Notes: generated by a model not told the origin, from the letters alone. A stretch of DNA of 38,700 bases from Verrucomicrobiota bacterium (GCA_013285645.1 JABDHJ010000021.1:3198-41897), one strand, 5' to 3'; shown: positions 16,475 through 25,548, numbered from the stretch's first letter. Numbers and translations are program-made.

Positions 16475-19327
16475 ATGACCGCCACGCTCAAAGCTGTTGA
16501 TTTGGCGCCCAGCCAGGGCGCGAAAAACTCCGGCCTGGTGCCAATTCGAGGTCGCCGAGGGTCCTTGTCTATTGCAGAGGAAGCTTCAATTCGCGAAGCA
16601 GAAGGTATTGAGGGCCTTGATTATGTGTTCTTTCGGCGGTTTGGAGATGGACGCTCCTCGCAAGTTGCAGCTTACGTCATAAACAACGAAGACGATCATC
16701 TCAGCGAAGCGAAGTTGGCACTTATACATAAAGACGTTTGGATCAATGGGAATGCACCCCTGCTATACGTGGGCTGGACCACACGCGTTGATGTTCTTAG
16801 CTGCGCTCGGGGGCCAGATTTTTGGAAACAAAGCAATGACACATTCCGTTATGCACCCGCTGAGAAGATTGAAATCGAGGAGCCGCAACTAGCATTTCTT
16901 GTCAGCACATCTTCCCAAGTTTCTGAATTGCTGGAAAAACAACGCCGATTCTCTGCTCTTCGATTGGCAGATGGCACTTTTTGGGAAGACCCGCGAAATG
17001 CCAAGTTGGCTCGCTCAGACCAAGCTGCCCATAAGAGACTTATCGAAGCCGTCGTCGAAGCGGATGAGGCAGTGGACGGCAAGCGTAATCCGGTTTTACG
17101 CCGCCTGCTGCTGCTAACAATCCTGATCAAATACCTCGAAGATCGTCAGGTATTTCCCAATCCCGGCTGGTTTGGACGTTTTCATAAGGGTGCCACGAGT
17201 TTCTTTGATGTTTTAAGCAAGGGCACACTTGACGAGGTTATTTCGCTACTCCAGCTATTGGAGAAAAAATTCAACGGCGATGTTTTCTCGCTACCTGATA
17301 ATAGTACCCAAAAGCTCACCACCAAAAACCTGCGCAACTTCGCAGAGCTGGTAGAAAGCAAAACGCTCGCCAGACAACGGTATCTTTGGGAACAGTATTC
17401 GTTCCGGCATCTGCCTGTAGAAGTGTTGAGTCATCTTTACCAACGGTTCGCGCAAAGCGGAAAAGGGGCTATTTACACTCCACCATTCGTCGCATCGCTT
17501 CTCTTGGATTATGCGATGCCCTACGAATCTCTGGCCGGCAAAGAACGCGTTCTTGACCCGACTTGCGGCTCTGGCGTTTTTCTCGTTGGGGCATTTCGAC
17601 GTCTTATCAATCATTGGCGAAGCCGGAACAAATGGAAGCAGCCGAAAGTAGCCACTCTCAAGACCATTCTTCGAAACAGTATTTTTGGCGTTGAGTTGCA
17701 GAGCGAAGCACTTCATCTGGCTGCATTCAATTTGGCACTAGCCGTCTGTGATGCGCTCAAGCCGAATGTCATTTGGAATGAATTGAAGTTTGATAAACTC
17801 CACAATACAAACCTCCACGAGTGCGATTTTTTTGCTTACGGTGAAAATCAGGCAGCCCGCTTTGACATCGTCGTGGGCAATCCACCGTTTCTATCCAAAT
17901 TAACCGAAGCGGGAATACGGGTAAACAAGGCGGCTCAAAAAGTGCGCGGCGCTCTTCCAGATCAACAGGCTGCTTACCTAGTCGCGGAACAGGCGCTGGG
18001 ATTGCTCAGTCCCGGCGGACGAATGTGTCTGATTCAACCTTCTAGTATCCTGTACAATGAGAAGGCACGGTCATTCCAGAGACATCTCGTTTCATCTCAC
18101 CAAATTGATCGGGTACTGGATTTCACTTCCGTCCGCGGTCTTTTCGATAAGGCAGACACTAAGATTGCTGCATTAGCGCTCACGAAAGTAACACCGAAAA
18201 ATAATCACCGCATTATTCACCTCACATTCCGACGCACAGTGAGCGTGGAGGAACAACTCGGATTCGAACTCGACCATTACGACCGTCACGTTGTCACACA
18301 ACAACTGGCGATGTCGGCTCCGTTTACCTGGAAGGTCAATCTTCTAGGCGGTGGTCGCCTGCATCAGCTGGCAGCACGGCTCAAGGAAATGAGTACTCTG
18401 GCTGAATTCGTTGCCGGCAAGAATTGGGACTACGGCGAGGGTTACATTGAAGCCGAAACTGGAAAACGGGAAAAGGCCTCATGGTTAAAGAACAAACCCC
18501 TATTACCTTCAATTGCGTTGACCGAAAATGGCATCAACGAAGATCTTATCACCAAGGTACCAACGGAGTACTTCCGCTCTGCATATACCCCCAATCGGTA
18601 TAGCCCGCCGCTCATAGTTATTCGCGAAAATGAGAAATTATACTGTGATTTTTGGGAGAAGAGTTTTCTGGCTTTCAAGGCAAAAGTGGTTGGCATTCAT
18701 GCTCCAATTGCGGAAATTAATTCACTCCGTCACTTCTTTCAACAGTTTGACCAAGCACGACCAGTGCTACAAGCATTTTGCCAGATGGAAAGCACGCAGA
18801 TGTTAATTGGCAGGGCCACCGCCCCACTTAAAAGAGATATCGATAATCTTCCATGGCCAGGACCTGATGAAACATGGGACTTGAGCCCGTGGGAGAACAT
18901 ACTTTGTAACGATGTAGTGGATTACGTAGCAGAATACGTTCGATTGGGGCAGGATTCAAAGCTGCTAAAACAGGCCGCCACAGCCGATGATCTTCAGAAA
19001 TATGCAGAAACATTTTGCAATATGCTTCGCAGCATTCACCCGAGCCTACGTACTGGTCGTTCGAATTCATTCGGCGGGCTCACCTACCAATCCTTCTATT
19101 TTGGCAAGCAATCGGATTTGGATTGGCCCGATGATTGGTCGGAGGAACTGCACAAACTCGTTTATGTTCGACACGGTGAGGCATTGCGCACTGTCCGTAT
19201 CCTTCGTCTTTATGAGAGCAACACGGTTCTCATCGTCAAACCCGATCGATTGCGCTACTGGATTCGTTCTACCGCCATTCGCGACGCGGATGAAACCTTA
19301 GTCGACCTTCGTAAACAAGGATTCTGA
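16475..19327 (+). CDS. N6-adenine DNA methyltransferase of the Eco57I/type IIG-like class
   Basis: Large DNA methyltransferase of 950 residues. Motif I (SAM binding) is DPTCGSG at 361-367 and the catalytic motif IV is NPPF at 469-472, so the product is N6-methyladenine. About 330 residues precede the catalytic domain; the opening part, with DYVFFRRFGDGRSSQVAAYV, is conserved in such enzymes but has no obvious nuclease motif. The C-terminal half, about 600-950, is likely to recognise the DNA target. A PD-(D/E)XK-like gene follows after one base, suggesting a split restriction-modification or other phage-defence pair. Both genes look A/T-richer than the flanking regions, in keeping with horizontal transfer. 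The upstream 230 bases show only a TTTAAT-type -10 candidate near 16383. Confidence 0.87.
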   Translation: MTATLKAVDLAPSQGAKNSGLVPIRGRRGSLSIAEEASIREAEGIEGLDYVFFRRFGDGRSSQVAAYVINNEDDHLSEAKLALIHKDVWINGNAPLLYVGWTTRVDVLSCARGPDFWKQSNDTFRYAPAEKIEIEEPQLAFLVSTSSQVSELLEKQRRFSALRLADGTFWEDPRNAKLARSDQAAHKRLIEAVVEADEAVDGKRNPVLRRLLLLTILIKYLEDRQVFPNPGWFGRFHKGATSFFDVLSKGTLDEVISLLQLLEKKFNGDVFSLPDNSTQKLTTKNLRNFAELVESKTLARQRYLWEQYSFRHLPVEVLSHLYQRFAQSGKGAIYTPPFVASLLLDYAMPYESLAGKERVLDPTCGSGVFLVGAFRRLINHWRSRNKWKQPKVATLKTILRNSIFGVELQSEALHLAAFNLALAVCDALKPNVIWNELKFDKLHNTNLHECDFFAYGENQAARFDIVVGNPPFLSKLTEAGIRVNKAAQKVRGALPDQQAAYLVAEQALGLLSPGGRMCLIQPSSILYNEKARSFQRHLVSSHQIDRVLDFTSVRGLFDKADTKIAALALTKVTPKNNHRIIHLTFRRTVSVEEQLGFELDHYDRHVVTQQLAMSAPFTWKVNLLGGGRLHQLAARLKEMSTLAEFVAGKNWDYGEGYIEAETGKREKASWLKNKPLLPSIALTENGINEDLITKVPTEYFRSAYTPNRYSPPLIVIRENEKLYCDFWEKSFLAFKAKVVGIHAPIAEINSLRHFFQQFDQARPVLQAFCQMESTQMLIGRATAPLKRDIDNLPWPGPDETWDLSPWENILCNDVVDYVAEYVRLGQDSKLLKQAATADDLQKYAETFCNMLRSIHPSLRTGRSNSFGGLTYQSFYFGKQSDLDWPDDWSEELHKLVYVRHGEALRTVRILRLYESNTVLIVKPDRLRYWIRSTAIRDADETLVDLRKQGF

Positions 19328-19328
19328 C

Positions 19329-20039
19329 GTGGCGAAAAGCAGCACCAATTTTTCGTCCGGATACGGCAAATTAACCCATGGGCCACAAGCAAACGCCCTC
19401 GTTGATCGCACCCTCGATTTTGTACGCGATGAATTGCCCGGATGGCGTGACGACAAAGATCGCAAAGTTGAAACGGACGAGGAAGCGCTGAACGCCCAAC
19501 TTTGTAAATATCTCAATTCACGTGCGCGACAACTTCCACTCCCAGTGCTTTTCCATCACGAGGAAAAACAAACGCAGCGGCGCAGGGTCGATATCTCCGC
19601 AGGGCCAGCCGAAAACGGATTTTCAGGACAAATTTACCAATCGATATATGACCCGTTTTTAGTTTTTGAAGGCAAACGCCTGCCACCTCCCGGAGGAAAA
19701 GCTCGCGAGCGCGAATATGTAACCGGGGAAGAACTTTTTAGCGGAGGTGTTCAACGGTTTAAACTTGGAATGCATGGGGCCTTGATAAATACAGCCGCAA
19801 TGATTGGCTATATTCAGGAGGATGATTCCTCACAATGGTTCAAACGGATCAATGAGTGGATAATCGATCTCCAAAATAGAATCCCTATCGAATATGGTGT
19901 TTGGACTAAAAATGATTGTTTGAAAGAATTTGCGAGTGATAAAAAGCGACGCACTGCTAATTGCATGTCCTATCACACTCGCACCTCATCCCCAATCAAG
20001 CTTCTTCACTTTTGGGTCGAGATGAATTGCAAGAAATAG
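19329..20039 (+). CDS. PD-(D/E)XK nuclease-like partner of the methyltransferase
   Basis: A 236-residue protein beginning with GTG one base after the methyltransferase stop codon; no ATG lies nearer. The nuclease signature is readable: Glu51/52 in a helix, Asp88 in RRRVDISAG, and Glu114-x-Lys116 in FLVFEGKRL, which fits the D...ExK metal site of restriction endonucleases. No known family name comes to mind. Paired with an N6-adenine methyltransferase it probably cuts unmodified DNA. Alternatively it could be a regulator that retains only the fold. The region from 20040 to 20304 downstream holds no gene but an unusual inverted-repeat pair. Confidence 0.7.
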   Translation: MAKSSTNFSSGYGKLTHGPQANALVDRTLDFVRDELPGWRDDKDRKVETDEEALNAQLCKYLNSRARQLPLPVLFHHEEKQTQRRRVDISAGPAENGFSGQIYQSIYDPFLVFEGKRLPPPGGKAREREYVTGEELFSGGVQRFKLGMHGALINTAAMIGYIQEDDSSQWFKRINEWIIDLQNRIPIEYGVWTKNDCLKEFASDKKRRTANCMSYHTRTSSPIKLLHFWVEMNCKK

Positions 20040-20213
20040 GTATTTTCTCGAAAAAATCTGTCCAAGCTCCCATCCCCATTTACCGAACCGTTGCTCCGTT
20101 GGCGAATTCCCGCCAAGTCGATAAAGCAGGATTTTCGCTCAAGCGCCGCCAGTTTTCAATCGCGTAACTTTAGGGACAAAGCTCCAACTCACGAGCAGGA
20201 AATCGCAAAACCA

Positions 20214-20276
20214 CTTAGACAACTTAGAAATCCTAGTCCTCTTAAAAAAATAAGATTTCTAAGCATTTTAAGAGGA
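20214..20276. repeat. Two interleaved inverted repeats between converging genes
   Basis: CTTAGAAATC (20223-20232) pairs with GATTTCTAAG (20254-20263). TCCTCTTAAAA (20237-20247) pairs with TTTTAAGAGGA (20266-20276). Both stems are perfect, and each arm of one lies inside the other, so they exclude each other or form a pseudoknot. CTTAGA is also repeated at 20214. This may be a bidirectional terminator for the nuclease and TPR genes, or the end of a mobile module. Confidence 0.6.
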
Positions 20277-20304
20277 AGGAAATCCCGCGCCTTAACACCC
20301 GCGC

Positions 20305-22410
20305 TCAATGCTGCGTCGGGGTGTTTAGCGGGACGGACTGCAATTTCGTTAGGCTGGTGCGGGCCATAGTGTCGTTGGGGTTGAGCTGGAGGGCTTGTTG
20401 GAATTGGTAGAGGCTTTCCATGATTCGGCCGGAATTGGCCAGGGCCAGGCCGAGGTTGTCGCGCATCTTCCAATCCGTCGGGTCGGCATCCACGACCAGT
20501 TGAAATTGAGTGATCGCTTCGGGAAGATGACCCAATTGCGCCAGCGCGACTCCCAGATTTTTGTGTGCTGCCGTCATGTTCGGTTCCAGCGTCACCGCCG
20601 CCTGCAAATGTTCCACCGCGCCGGACAGGTCGCCCGTTTGCAGGAGAGCGACTCCCAGGTTGTACTGGACCTGCCCCATCTCCGGATGAAGCTCCGCGAC
20701 ATGCTGGTAGAGCCCGATCGCTTCCGGCTTGTGCCCGCTCTCGGAGAGGATTCCGGCGAGGTTGACAGAGACACCAGCGTCGTCAGGCAGGCTCTTCACG
20801 CCGTCCCTGAGAAGCGCCTCCGCGTCGGCCGCCCTCTTCTCGTTCTGCAGCATCTCGGCCAAAATCAAGTAGACCTTGGCCTGCTCCGGGTCGAGGCTCA
20901 ATGACTTCCGATATTGCGCCTCCGCCTCGGCGTCCCGCCCGAGTTTTTCCAGCGCGAAGCCCTGGTTATAATAGATATCGGCGCGAGTCGGACGGAGATG
21001 CATGGCTTCGTTCCCCTCGACCAACGCTTCCTGATAACGCCCCAGTTCCAGCAGCCGGGAATTCAGGTTCAGATGCGCCAGCCATGCCGTCGGGTTGCGC
21101 TGAACGATGTGAGTCCAGTAGACCTCCGCGCTAACAAACAGGCCGGCAAAACTGTGGCTCACCCACGCCATCAGCGCGATCAGTATCGCCGTCAGTCCGA
21201 TGGTCACTGGGCGCAACCGCACGGACATCTGGCCGTCGATTCCCTCCATCCCCGCCACCACCAGGCCGATCAAGCCAATGATCGGAATGTAGAGCAGGTG
21301 ATCCATCACCCACGAGAAATCCATGTAGGAAACCACCGGCACACCCAGAAACGGCGAGAGCATGACCAAGAAAAAACCAAGCCCCAAGGCGACATGCCGT
21401 CCCCAGCTCTGGCGTCTTTTCCAGAGCACAAAACCAATTCCCGCCAGTACGAGCCACGGCAAATATTGGATCAACTCGTCCGGACGCACCTCCCATCTAG
21501 GATAAACCAGCATATTATCGACCGGTAAAAAACAACGCGCAAAGTAAACCGTCGCGTTGAGACCGATGGCGTCCATGCGTGGAAGAATTCCGTCCAGCTT
21601 GGTTTGGAGTTGCGTGAAATGTCCCGCCTCCGCGTAGTAGCGCCCCGTCCACAAGGTCATAAAAGCCAGCACGCCCGCGAGGACCAGGAACGGCGCGCAG
21701 TCCTTCACATCGCGCCCGTCCACGCGTCCTCTTTTCCACCAGGCATAAAGCAAAATGATCGCGGCAAAGGGCGCGGCACTGATCTTGCAAAGCATCGCCA
21801 GGAGATACAGGCCGAGCGCTTTTTGGTAATCCTCCTTCGATCTGCTTTCGTCGTAATCCAGCCACGCGAGCATCGCCAAAAGAAAGAAGGGCAGCGTCAG
21901 CGTGTTCTTGAGCTCGCAGATGTACGCGACCGAATCGACCTGTACCGGATGAATGGCAAAGATAAGTCCACCGAGCCATGCGAACCGCAGGCCAAACCGG
22001 CTCAACAATCGCCAGACCAGCAGTGCGCTGGTGAAGTGCAGCAAAAGATTGGTCAGGTGATAACCGAGCGTGTCGCTTCCCCCGAAGAGCTGCCATTGCA
22101 GCCAAAGCACGGTCTCCTCCACCGGGTAGTACTCGACCCAACTGCCGGGCTGGAACCAGAATTTCCACAGCCCGTCCGCATGGAGCAACAGGGGATTGAG
22201 CGTGATGTACCACTCGTCGTCCCAAATGAATTCCCCTCGAAGCGCCGGCCAATAAATCCACAAAGTCAGCCCCGCGATGAACAGGACCTTGGGTAGCCAC
22301 GACTTCCAATTCGCTGTTAGCTCCTCGAACCTCGGGAAAGCCGTCCCCTCGAGTGCATCCGCCCGCACTTGGTTTGGCGCACGCCCCATTTTACGCACGA
22401 GCTTCGCCAT
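20305..22410 (-). CDS. Membrane glycosyltransferase-like protein with C-terminal TPR repeats (TMTC/PMT-like)
   Basis: A 701-residue protein in two parts. Residues of about 40-430 form ten or more membrane helices of the GT39/TMTC kind; the first loop carries FIWDDEWYITLNP, where an Asp-Asp/Glu pair is expected in mannosyltransferase-like GT-C enzymes. Residues of about 455-695 form six or more tetratricopeptide repeats with the typical NLGVALLQTGDLSGAVEHL pattern. Such proteins are abundant in Verrucomicrobiota and Planctomycetota and may transfer mannose or another sugar from a lipid carrier to exported proteins. No operon partner is visible. Catalytic activity is inferred from the fold and the acidic loop motif. 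Confidence 0.83.
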   Translation of the reverse strand: MAKLVRKMGRAPNQVRADALEGTAFPRFEELTANWKSWLPKVLFIAGLTLWIYWPALRGEFIWDDEWYITLNPLLLHADGLWKFWFQPGSWVEYYPVEETVLWLQWQLFGGSDTLGYHLTNLLLHFTSALLVWRLLSRFGLRFAWLGGLIFAIHPVQVDSVAYICELKNTLTLPFFLLAMLAWLDYDESRSKEDYQKALGLYLLAMLCKISAAPFAAIILLYAWWKRGRVDGRDVKDCAPFLVLAGVLAFMTLWTGRYYAEAGHFTQLQTKLDGILPRMDAIGLNATVYFARCFLPVDNMLVYPRWEVRPDELIQYLPWLVLAGIGFVLWKRRQSWGRHVALGLGFFLVMLSPFLGVPVVSYMDFSWVMDHLLYIPIIGLIGLVVAGMEGIDGQMSVRLRPVTIGLTAILIALMAWVSHSFAGLFVSAEVYWTHIVQRNPTAWLAHLNLNSRLLELGRYQEALVEGNEAMHLRPTRADIYYNQGFALEKLGRDAEAEAQYRKSLSLDPEQAKVYLILAEMLQNEKRAADAEALLRDGVKSLPDDAGVSVNLAGILSESGHKPEAIGLYQHVAELHPEMGQVQYNLGVALLQTGDLSGAVEHLQAAVTLEPNMTAAHKNLGVALAQLGHLPEAITQFQLVVDADPTDWKMRDNLGLALANSGRIMESLYQFQQALQLNPNDTMARTSLTKLQSVPLNTPTQH

Positions 22411-22495
22411 GAAAGTTATTTAATCCGGCCACGGAGGAATAGCCAACGCATTCTTGCAAGTCTGCGATGACTGTGGTCTCAGGCGTAGTTTATTC

Positions 22496-22669
22496 CTAAC
22501 ACGCAGACTTTTTCTTGGCGGCAGTGATTTCGGCGACAGTTTCGCTCTTGTAACTTCCCTTGCCCGTAGTTTTGTACAAGGGCTCAGGCCGGAACCGGTG
22601 TTGTATCCGGACGCCTTCGGCGATGGTATCCTTGAGAATCTCTTCTCGTGAGCGGGTATCGTTGTTCAT
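22496..22669 (-). CDS. Small hypothetical protein (doubtful)
   Basis: A 57-codon frame, extendable to 22735 (79 codons). From the internal ATG the product starts MNNDTRSREEILK and ends KKKSAC, with a charged, hydrophilic composition and no membrane segment. It lies between the TPR gene and the aldolase gene on the same strand. An AGG lies too close to the start codon to serve as a ribosome site. I recognise no homologue. Regular amphipathic composition is the only support. Confidence 0.35.
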   Translation of the reverse strand: MNNDTRSREEILKDTIAEGVRIQHRFRPEPLYKTTGKGSYKSETVAEITAAKKKSAC

Positions 22670-22754
22670 ACCTATGCAAAGCTTACCCCGAGTTGGATCG
22701 ACGCTCAAGTTAATCGATAGCCAATGAGATTGCACAAAGAGAAAGCAGATACAA

Positions 22755-23771
22755 TTAAGCGCGTTCCATATCCGTCGAATATTTACCGAGGGCGGCGAGG
22801 CTGTTGTTCTTGGCGCGGAGGTGGAGCGCTTTTTGTCCGGCGGCGACGTTGCTGGATTTTCCTGCCCACGCCTTGAGGGCGGGGGCTTGGAGCGCTCGGC
22901 CGTAGGAGAAGGTGATGGTCCAGGGAGCGCCCTGCAGTTTGCAGATGGCGTTCAGTCTTTCGGTGGCGAGTTCGTCGCTTTGGCCGCCGGAAAGGAAGAC
23001 GATTCCGGGCACGGCGGCGGGAACGGTGCGGCGAAAAACACTCAGCGTCGACCAGGCAATTTGGTCGAGCGTGGCTTGCTCGGGGCAGGTGCTGCCAGAA
23101 AGGACCATGCCGCTCTTGAGGATCATCTGCTCCAGCATCACACGGTTCACCACGAGCGCATCGAACAAGGTTTTCAAGGTGAGATGAATGACGTCCTCGC
23201 ACCGGGCACGTGTATGGGCACCATCCATAATCACCTCCGGCTCGACGATGGGCACCAATCCCGCCTCCTGGCTGAGGGCGGCGAAGAGAGCGAGCGTATT
23301 TGCATTCCCCTCGATGCAGGCGGTGCTGGGCATGCCCTCGCCAATCTCGATCACCGCGCGCCACTTGGTGAATCGCGCGCCGAGTTTATAGTACTCCGCC
23401 AGTCGTTCGCGCAGTCCATCCAGTCCTTGCGTGAATTTTTCGCCCTTGAAATTGGGCAACGCGACCGCCCCCATGTCCACCTTGATGCCTGGGATCATCC
23501 CCAATTTGGCCAGGACTTCCGGCATCGGAACGCCGCCGATCTTTTGGCGGATCGTTTCATCAAAGAGAATGACGCCGCTAATAAATTCGCCCAGCCCGGG
23601 CGTGGTGAACAGCATCTCGCGATAGGCGCGCCGATTTTCCTCCGTGGAGGGAATTTGATATTCCTTGAACCGCTTTTCAATGCTCGGGAAACTTTCGTCC
23701 GCGGCCAAAAGGCCCTTGCCCGACGCCAAGATTGCCTGTGCCGTTGCTTCGAGTGAATTGGGATGATTCAT
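22755..23771 (-). CDS. Class I fructose-bisphosphate aldolase
   Basis: Cleaves fructose 1,6-bisphosphate into dihydroxyacetone phosphate and glyceraldehyde 3-phosphate, through a Schiff base. The 338 residues match the metal-independent, animal/plant-type class I family. The opening ILASGKGLLAADES is characteristic. Active-site residues are present: Lys97 in KVDMG, Lys136 and Arg138 in ARFTKWRAV, Glu177 in VPIVEPEV, and the Schiff-base Lys219 in ILKSGMV. The last 20 residues supply the flexible tail. No neighbouring glycolytic gene is seen, so it stands as a single-gene unit. Confidence 0.94.
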   Translation of the reverse strand: MNHPNSLEATAQAILASGKGLLAADESFPSIEKRFKEYQIPSTEENRRAYREMLFTTPGLGEFISGVILFDETIRQKIGGVPMPEVLAKLGMIPGIKVDMGAVALPNFKGEKFTQGLDGLRERLAEYYKLGARFTKWRAVIEIGEGMPSTACIEGNANTLALFAALSQEAGLVPIVEPEVIMDGAHTRARCEDVIHLTLKTLFDALVVNRVMLEQMILKSGMVLSGSTCPEQATLDQIAWSTLSVFRRTVPAAVPGIVFLSGGQSDELATERLNAICKLQGAPWTITFSYGRALQAPALKAWAGKSSNVAAGQKALHLRAKNNSLAALGKYSTDMERA

Positions 23772-24263
23772 GGCGCGAATATACGTCCATTTTTTTCGAA
23801 CGTCACGGGATTCTGATCAGATTAATGATGGCCACCGGAATGTTACCGTTATGGCATGCGATTGATTCTCTCGCACATATTTTGACTGGCAATCTGCATT
23901 CATGGGCAGCCTCAAAAGCGCATAATCACGGTCATCCTTATGGAAGCCGTCCATCGGACATTTGACCTCCCTCGCGTAGAGTAGGAAGTGTCCGCCTGCT
24001 CCCCAATCGAAGGTCGTTCATCTCGGATGTCCCAAAGTTTTGGCCGCAACATTCCCGCCGTCCCAGCCCACAAGTCACGCGCAAGGGTCAACGCTCGTTG
24101 GTAACATAGCGATTTTCCTGGTTTGAAATTGGCAGGTATCGCGTCTAAAATTGCCTGTCACTTTATCGAAGAATGATGGAGATTGACGAATCCCTTTTTA
24201 TTGACAGTGCTGTTATCGTAAGCTTTTCAAGGAAAGCGAAATCGACGTATTTTCTTCACGACC
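23772..24263. other. Intergenic region between divergent aldolase and response-regulator genes
   Basis: No convincing gene in about 490 bases; open frames running through it overlap the aldolase start on the opposite strand. It should hold both promoters. The only candidate I can point to is TTGACA at 24201-24206, about 58 bases before the regulator start, without a clear -10 partner. GTCC-ATC-GGAC near 23948 is a short inverted repeat. Confidence 0.4.
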
Positions 24264-24710
24264 ATGGAACTCCCCAAAACTCGAATTCTGATCGTCGAAG
24301 ATAATCCCGACGACGAATTTCTGCTCATGCGGCAGCTTCGAAAGGCGGGCCTGGACCAGCACGTTAAGGTATTGACCGATGGGAAAGCAGCGATCGAATT
24401 TATTGAGAATGTCGAGACACCTTGCGACGACCTGATCGCGCTCTTTCTCGATTTGAAACTTCCCTCCGTGAGTGGCATCCACGTTTTGGAACGCGTCAGG
24501 GCAAACGCCCGGACCCACAAACTTCCCGTCATCGTGATGACGTCGTCAAACGCCCTTGAAGACTTGGAAAAGTGCCGTCAATTGGGCGTTTCCAATTATG
24601 TCCAAAAGCCCGTTACCTTCTCGACCTTTACCAAGGCGGTGGCCGATACGTTTCACACGTCTCCGACGCCATCAGATTCTGCCATTCTTCCGACGAACGG
24701 AATTGATTGA
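24264..24710 (+). CDS. CheY-like single-domain response regulator (Rcp1 type)
   Basis: A 148-residue receiver domain without an output domain. The acidic pocket EDNPDD (12-17), phospho-acceptor Asp63 in FLDLKLP, switch Thr93 in VMTSS and Lys115 in VQKP are all present. Such receivers shuttle phosphate or act by protein contact, like Rcp1 of phytochrome systems. No histidine kinase lies nearby. It converges on a second receiver gene of about half-identical sequence 24 bases downstream. TTGACA lies upstream at 24201. Confidence 0.9.
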   Translation: MELPKTRILIVEDNPDDEFLLMRQLRKAGLDQHVKVLTDGKAAIEFIENVETPCDDLIALFLDLKLPSVSGIHVLERVRANARTHKLPVIVMTSSNALEDLEKCRQLGVSNYVQKPVTFSTFTKAVADTFHTSPTPSDSAILPTNGID

Positions 24711-24734
24711 CCCATGAGGACCGGCAGCAAATCG

Positions 24735-25163
24735 TTAATTTTTCTGAACTGACTGCATAGGGGCCTGAGGAAATAAGTGGGCGACGGTTTTAATGAAAGT
24801 CGCGAGGCTGATCGGTTTCGACAAATAGGCCGTGACACCAAGCCGACCGCACTCCTCAACGTCCTTGGGATTATCGGAACCTGTCATAACGATCACCGGA
24901 ATCGACCGAAACCGTGGCTCCTGCTTCAGTCTCTCCAGCACCTCGATTCCGCTCAGGCCCGGCAGCTTGAGATCGAGGAAAATGGCAAGAGGAGGAGTGG
25001 GCAATCGCATGAGAAGATTGAGCGCCTCGGTCCCATTGCCCACGACGGTCACACAGTCATTCAAGTGGGCGCGCGCGATCTGGCGGGTAAGGAGAAAGCT
25101 GTCATGCTCATTGTCCTCCACCACCAGCATCCTGGTTAAATTGTGAGCGGGCATGTGATGCAT
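24735..25163 (-). CDS. CheY-like single-domain response regulator, paralogue of the convergent gene
   Basis: Receiver domain of 142 residues with the acidic pocket VEDNEHD, Asp64 in FLDLKLP, Thr94 in VMTGS and Lys116 in LSKP. It shares long stretches with the regulator on the other strand (FLDLKLP, GI-VLER, PVIVMT, LGV), so the pair looks like an inverted duplication. The start may be Met1 or Met4. It is the last gene of a minus-strand group with DUF883, 'plasmid stabilization' and DUF4142 proteins. No kinase partner is present. Confidence 0.88.
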   Translation of the reverse strand: MHHMPAHNLTRMLVVEDNEHDSFLLTRQIARAHLNDCVTVVGNGTEALNLLMRLPTPPLAIFLDLKLPGLSGIEVLERLKQEPRFRSIPVIVMTGSDNPKDVEECGRLGVTAYLSKPISLATFIKTVAHLFPQAPMQSVQKN

Positions 25164-25195
25164 GGCCTCAAGTTTCCCATGTTGCGCTTAACTCT

Positions 25196-25519
25196 TTAGC
25201 CTCTCGAACCGGAACGCCTCGTCAGGCCAATCAGAAAGCCGATAGCCAAGGCTGCCCCAATGCAGGCAAAAGGCCTTTCGGAAGCACGCTCCCGGGCCAA
25301 GTTGACCAGGTTGCTAAACTTCCCCTTGGCCTGATTGAACTGCTCATACCCTTCTTCCCGGGCATGTACGGCCAAATCTTTCAATTGGTCTTTGGCCTTG
25401 GACGCATGAACCGAAGCCGTGCCACCTAGATCGGTAGCCGCATCAATGGCGGTCTGCTTGAGCCGTGAGATGTCTTGCTGGGTGGCAGGAAATGATGAAG
25501 TGAGTGTTTCGTTAGACAT
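25196..25519 (-). CDS. DUF883 family membrane-anchored protein (ElaB/YqjD-like)
   Basis: A 107-residue protein with a long Lys/Ala-rich amphipathic helix (about 18-80) and a C-terminal membrane anchor at about 83-101 (PFACIGAALAIGFLIGL) ending in basic residues. This is the layout of ElaB/YqjD/YgaM, inner-membrane proteins that bind ribosomes and rise in stationary phase or under osmotic stress. The neighbouring stress-type genes support such a role. Confidence 0.85.
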   Translation of the reverse strand: MSNETLTSSFPATQQDISRLKQTAIDAATDLGGTASVHASKAKDQLKDLAVHAREEGYEQFNQAKGKFSNLVNLARERASERPFACIGAALAIGFLIGLTRRSGSRG

Positions 25520-25531
25520 AGTATCTTACGC

Positions 25532-25548
25532 TGGCACACGTCGTGCCA
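25532..25548. promoter_or_regulatory. Palindrome TGGCAC-N5-GTGCCA before the DUF883 gene
   Basis: A perfect 6-bp inverted repeat with a 5-base spacer, 12 bases upstream of the DUF883 start codon. On the minus strand TTGGCACG-N4-GTGC resembles a sigma-54 -24/-12 element, but the distance to the start codon would leave almost no leader. An operator is the simpler reading. Confidence 0.4.

Noticed and set aside
22821..23756. 311-codon plus-strand frame opposite the aldolase gene
   Set aside because: The minus strand encodes a complete class I aldolase with every active-site residue; the opposite frame is a GC-driven shadow.
25532..25548. Sigma-54 promoter for DUF883
   Set aside because: The -12 part reads GTGC instead of TTGC and the transcript would begin almost at the start codon; kept only as a palindrome.
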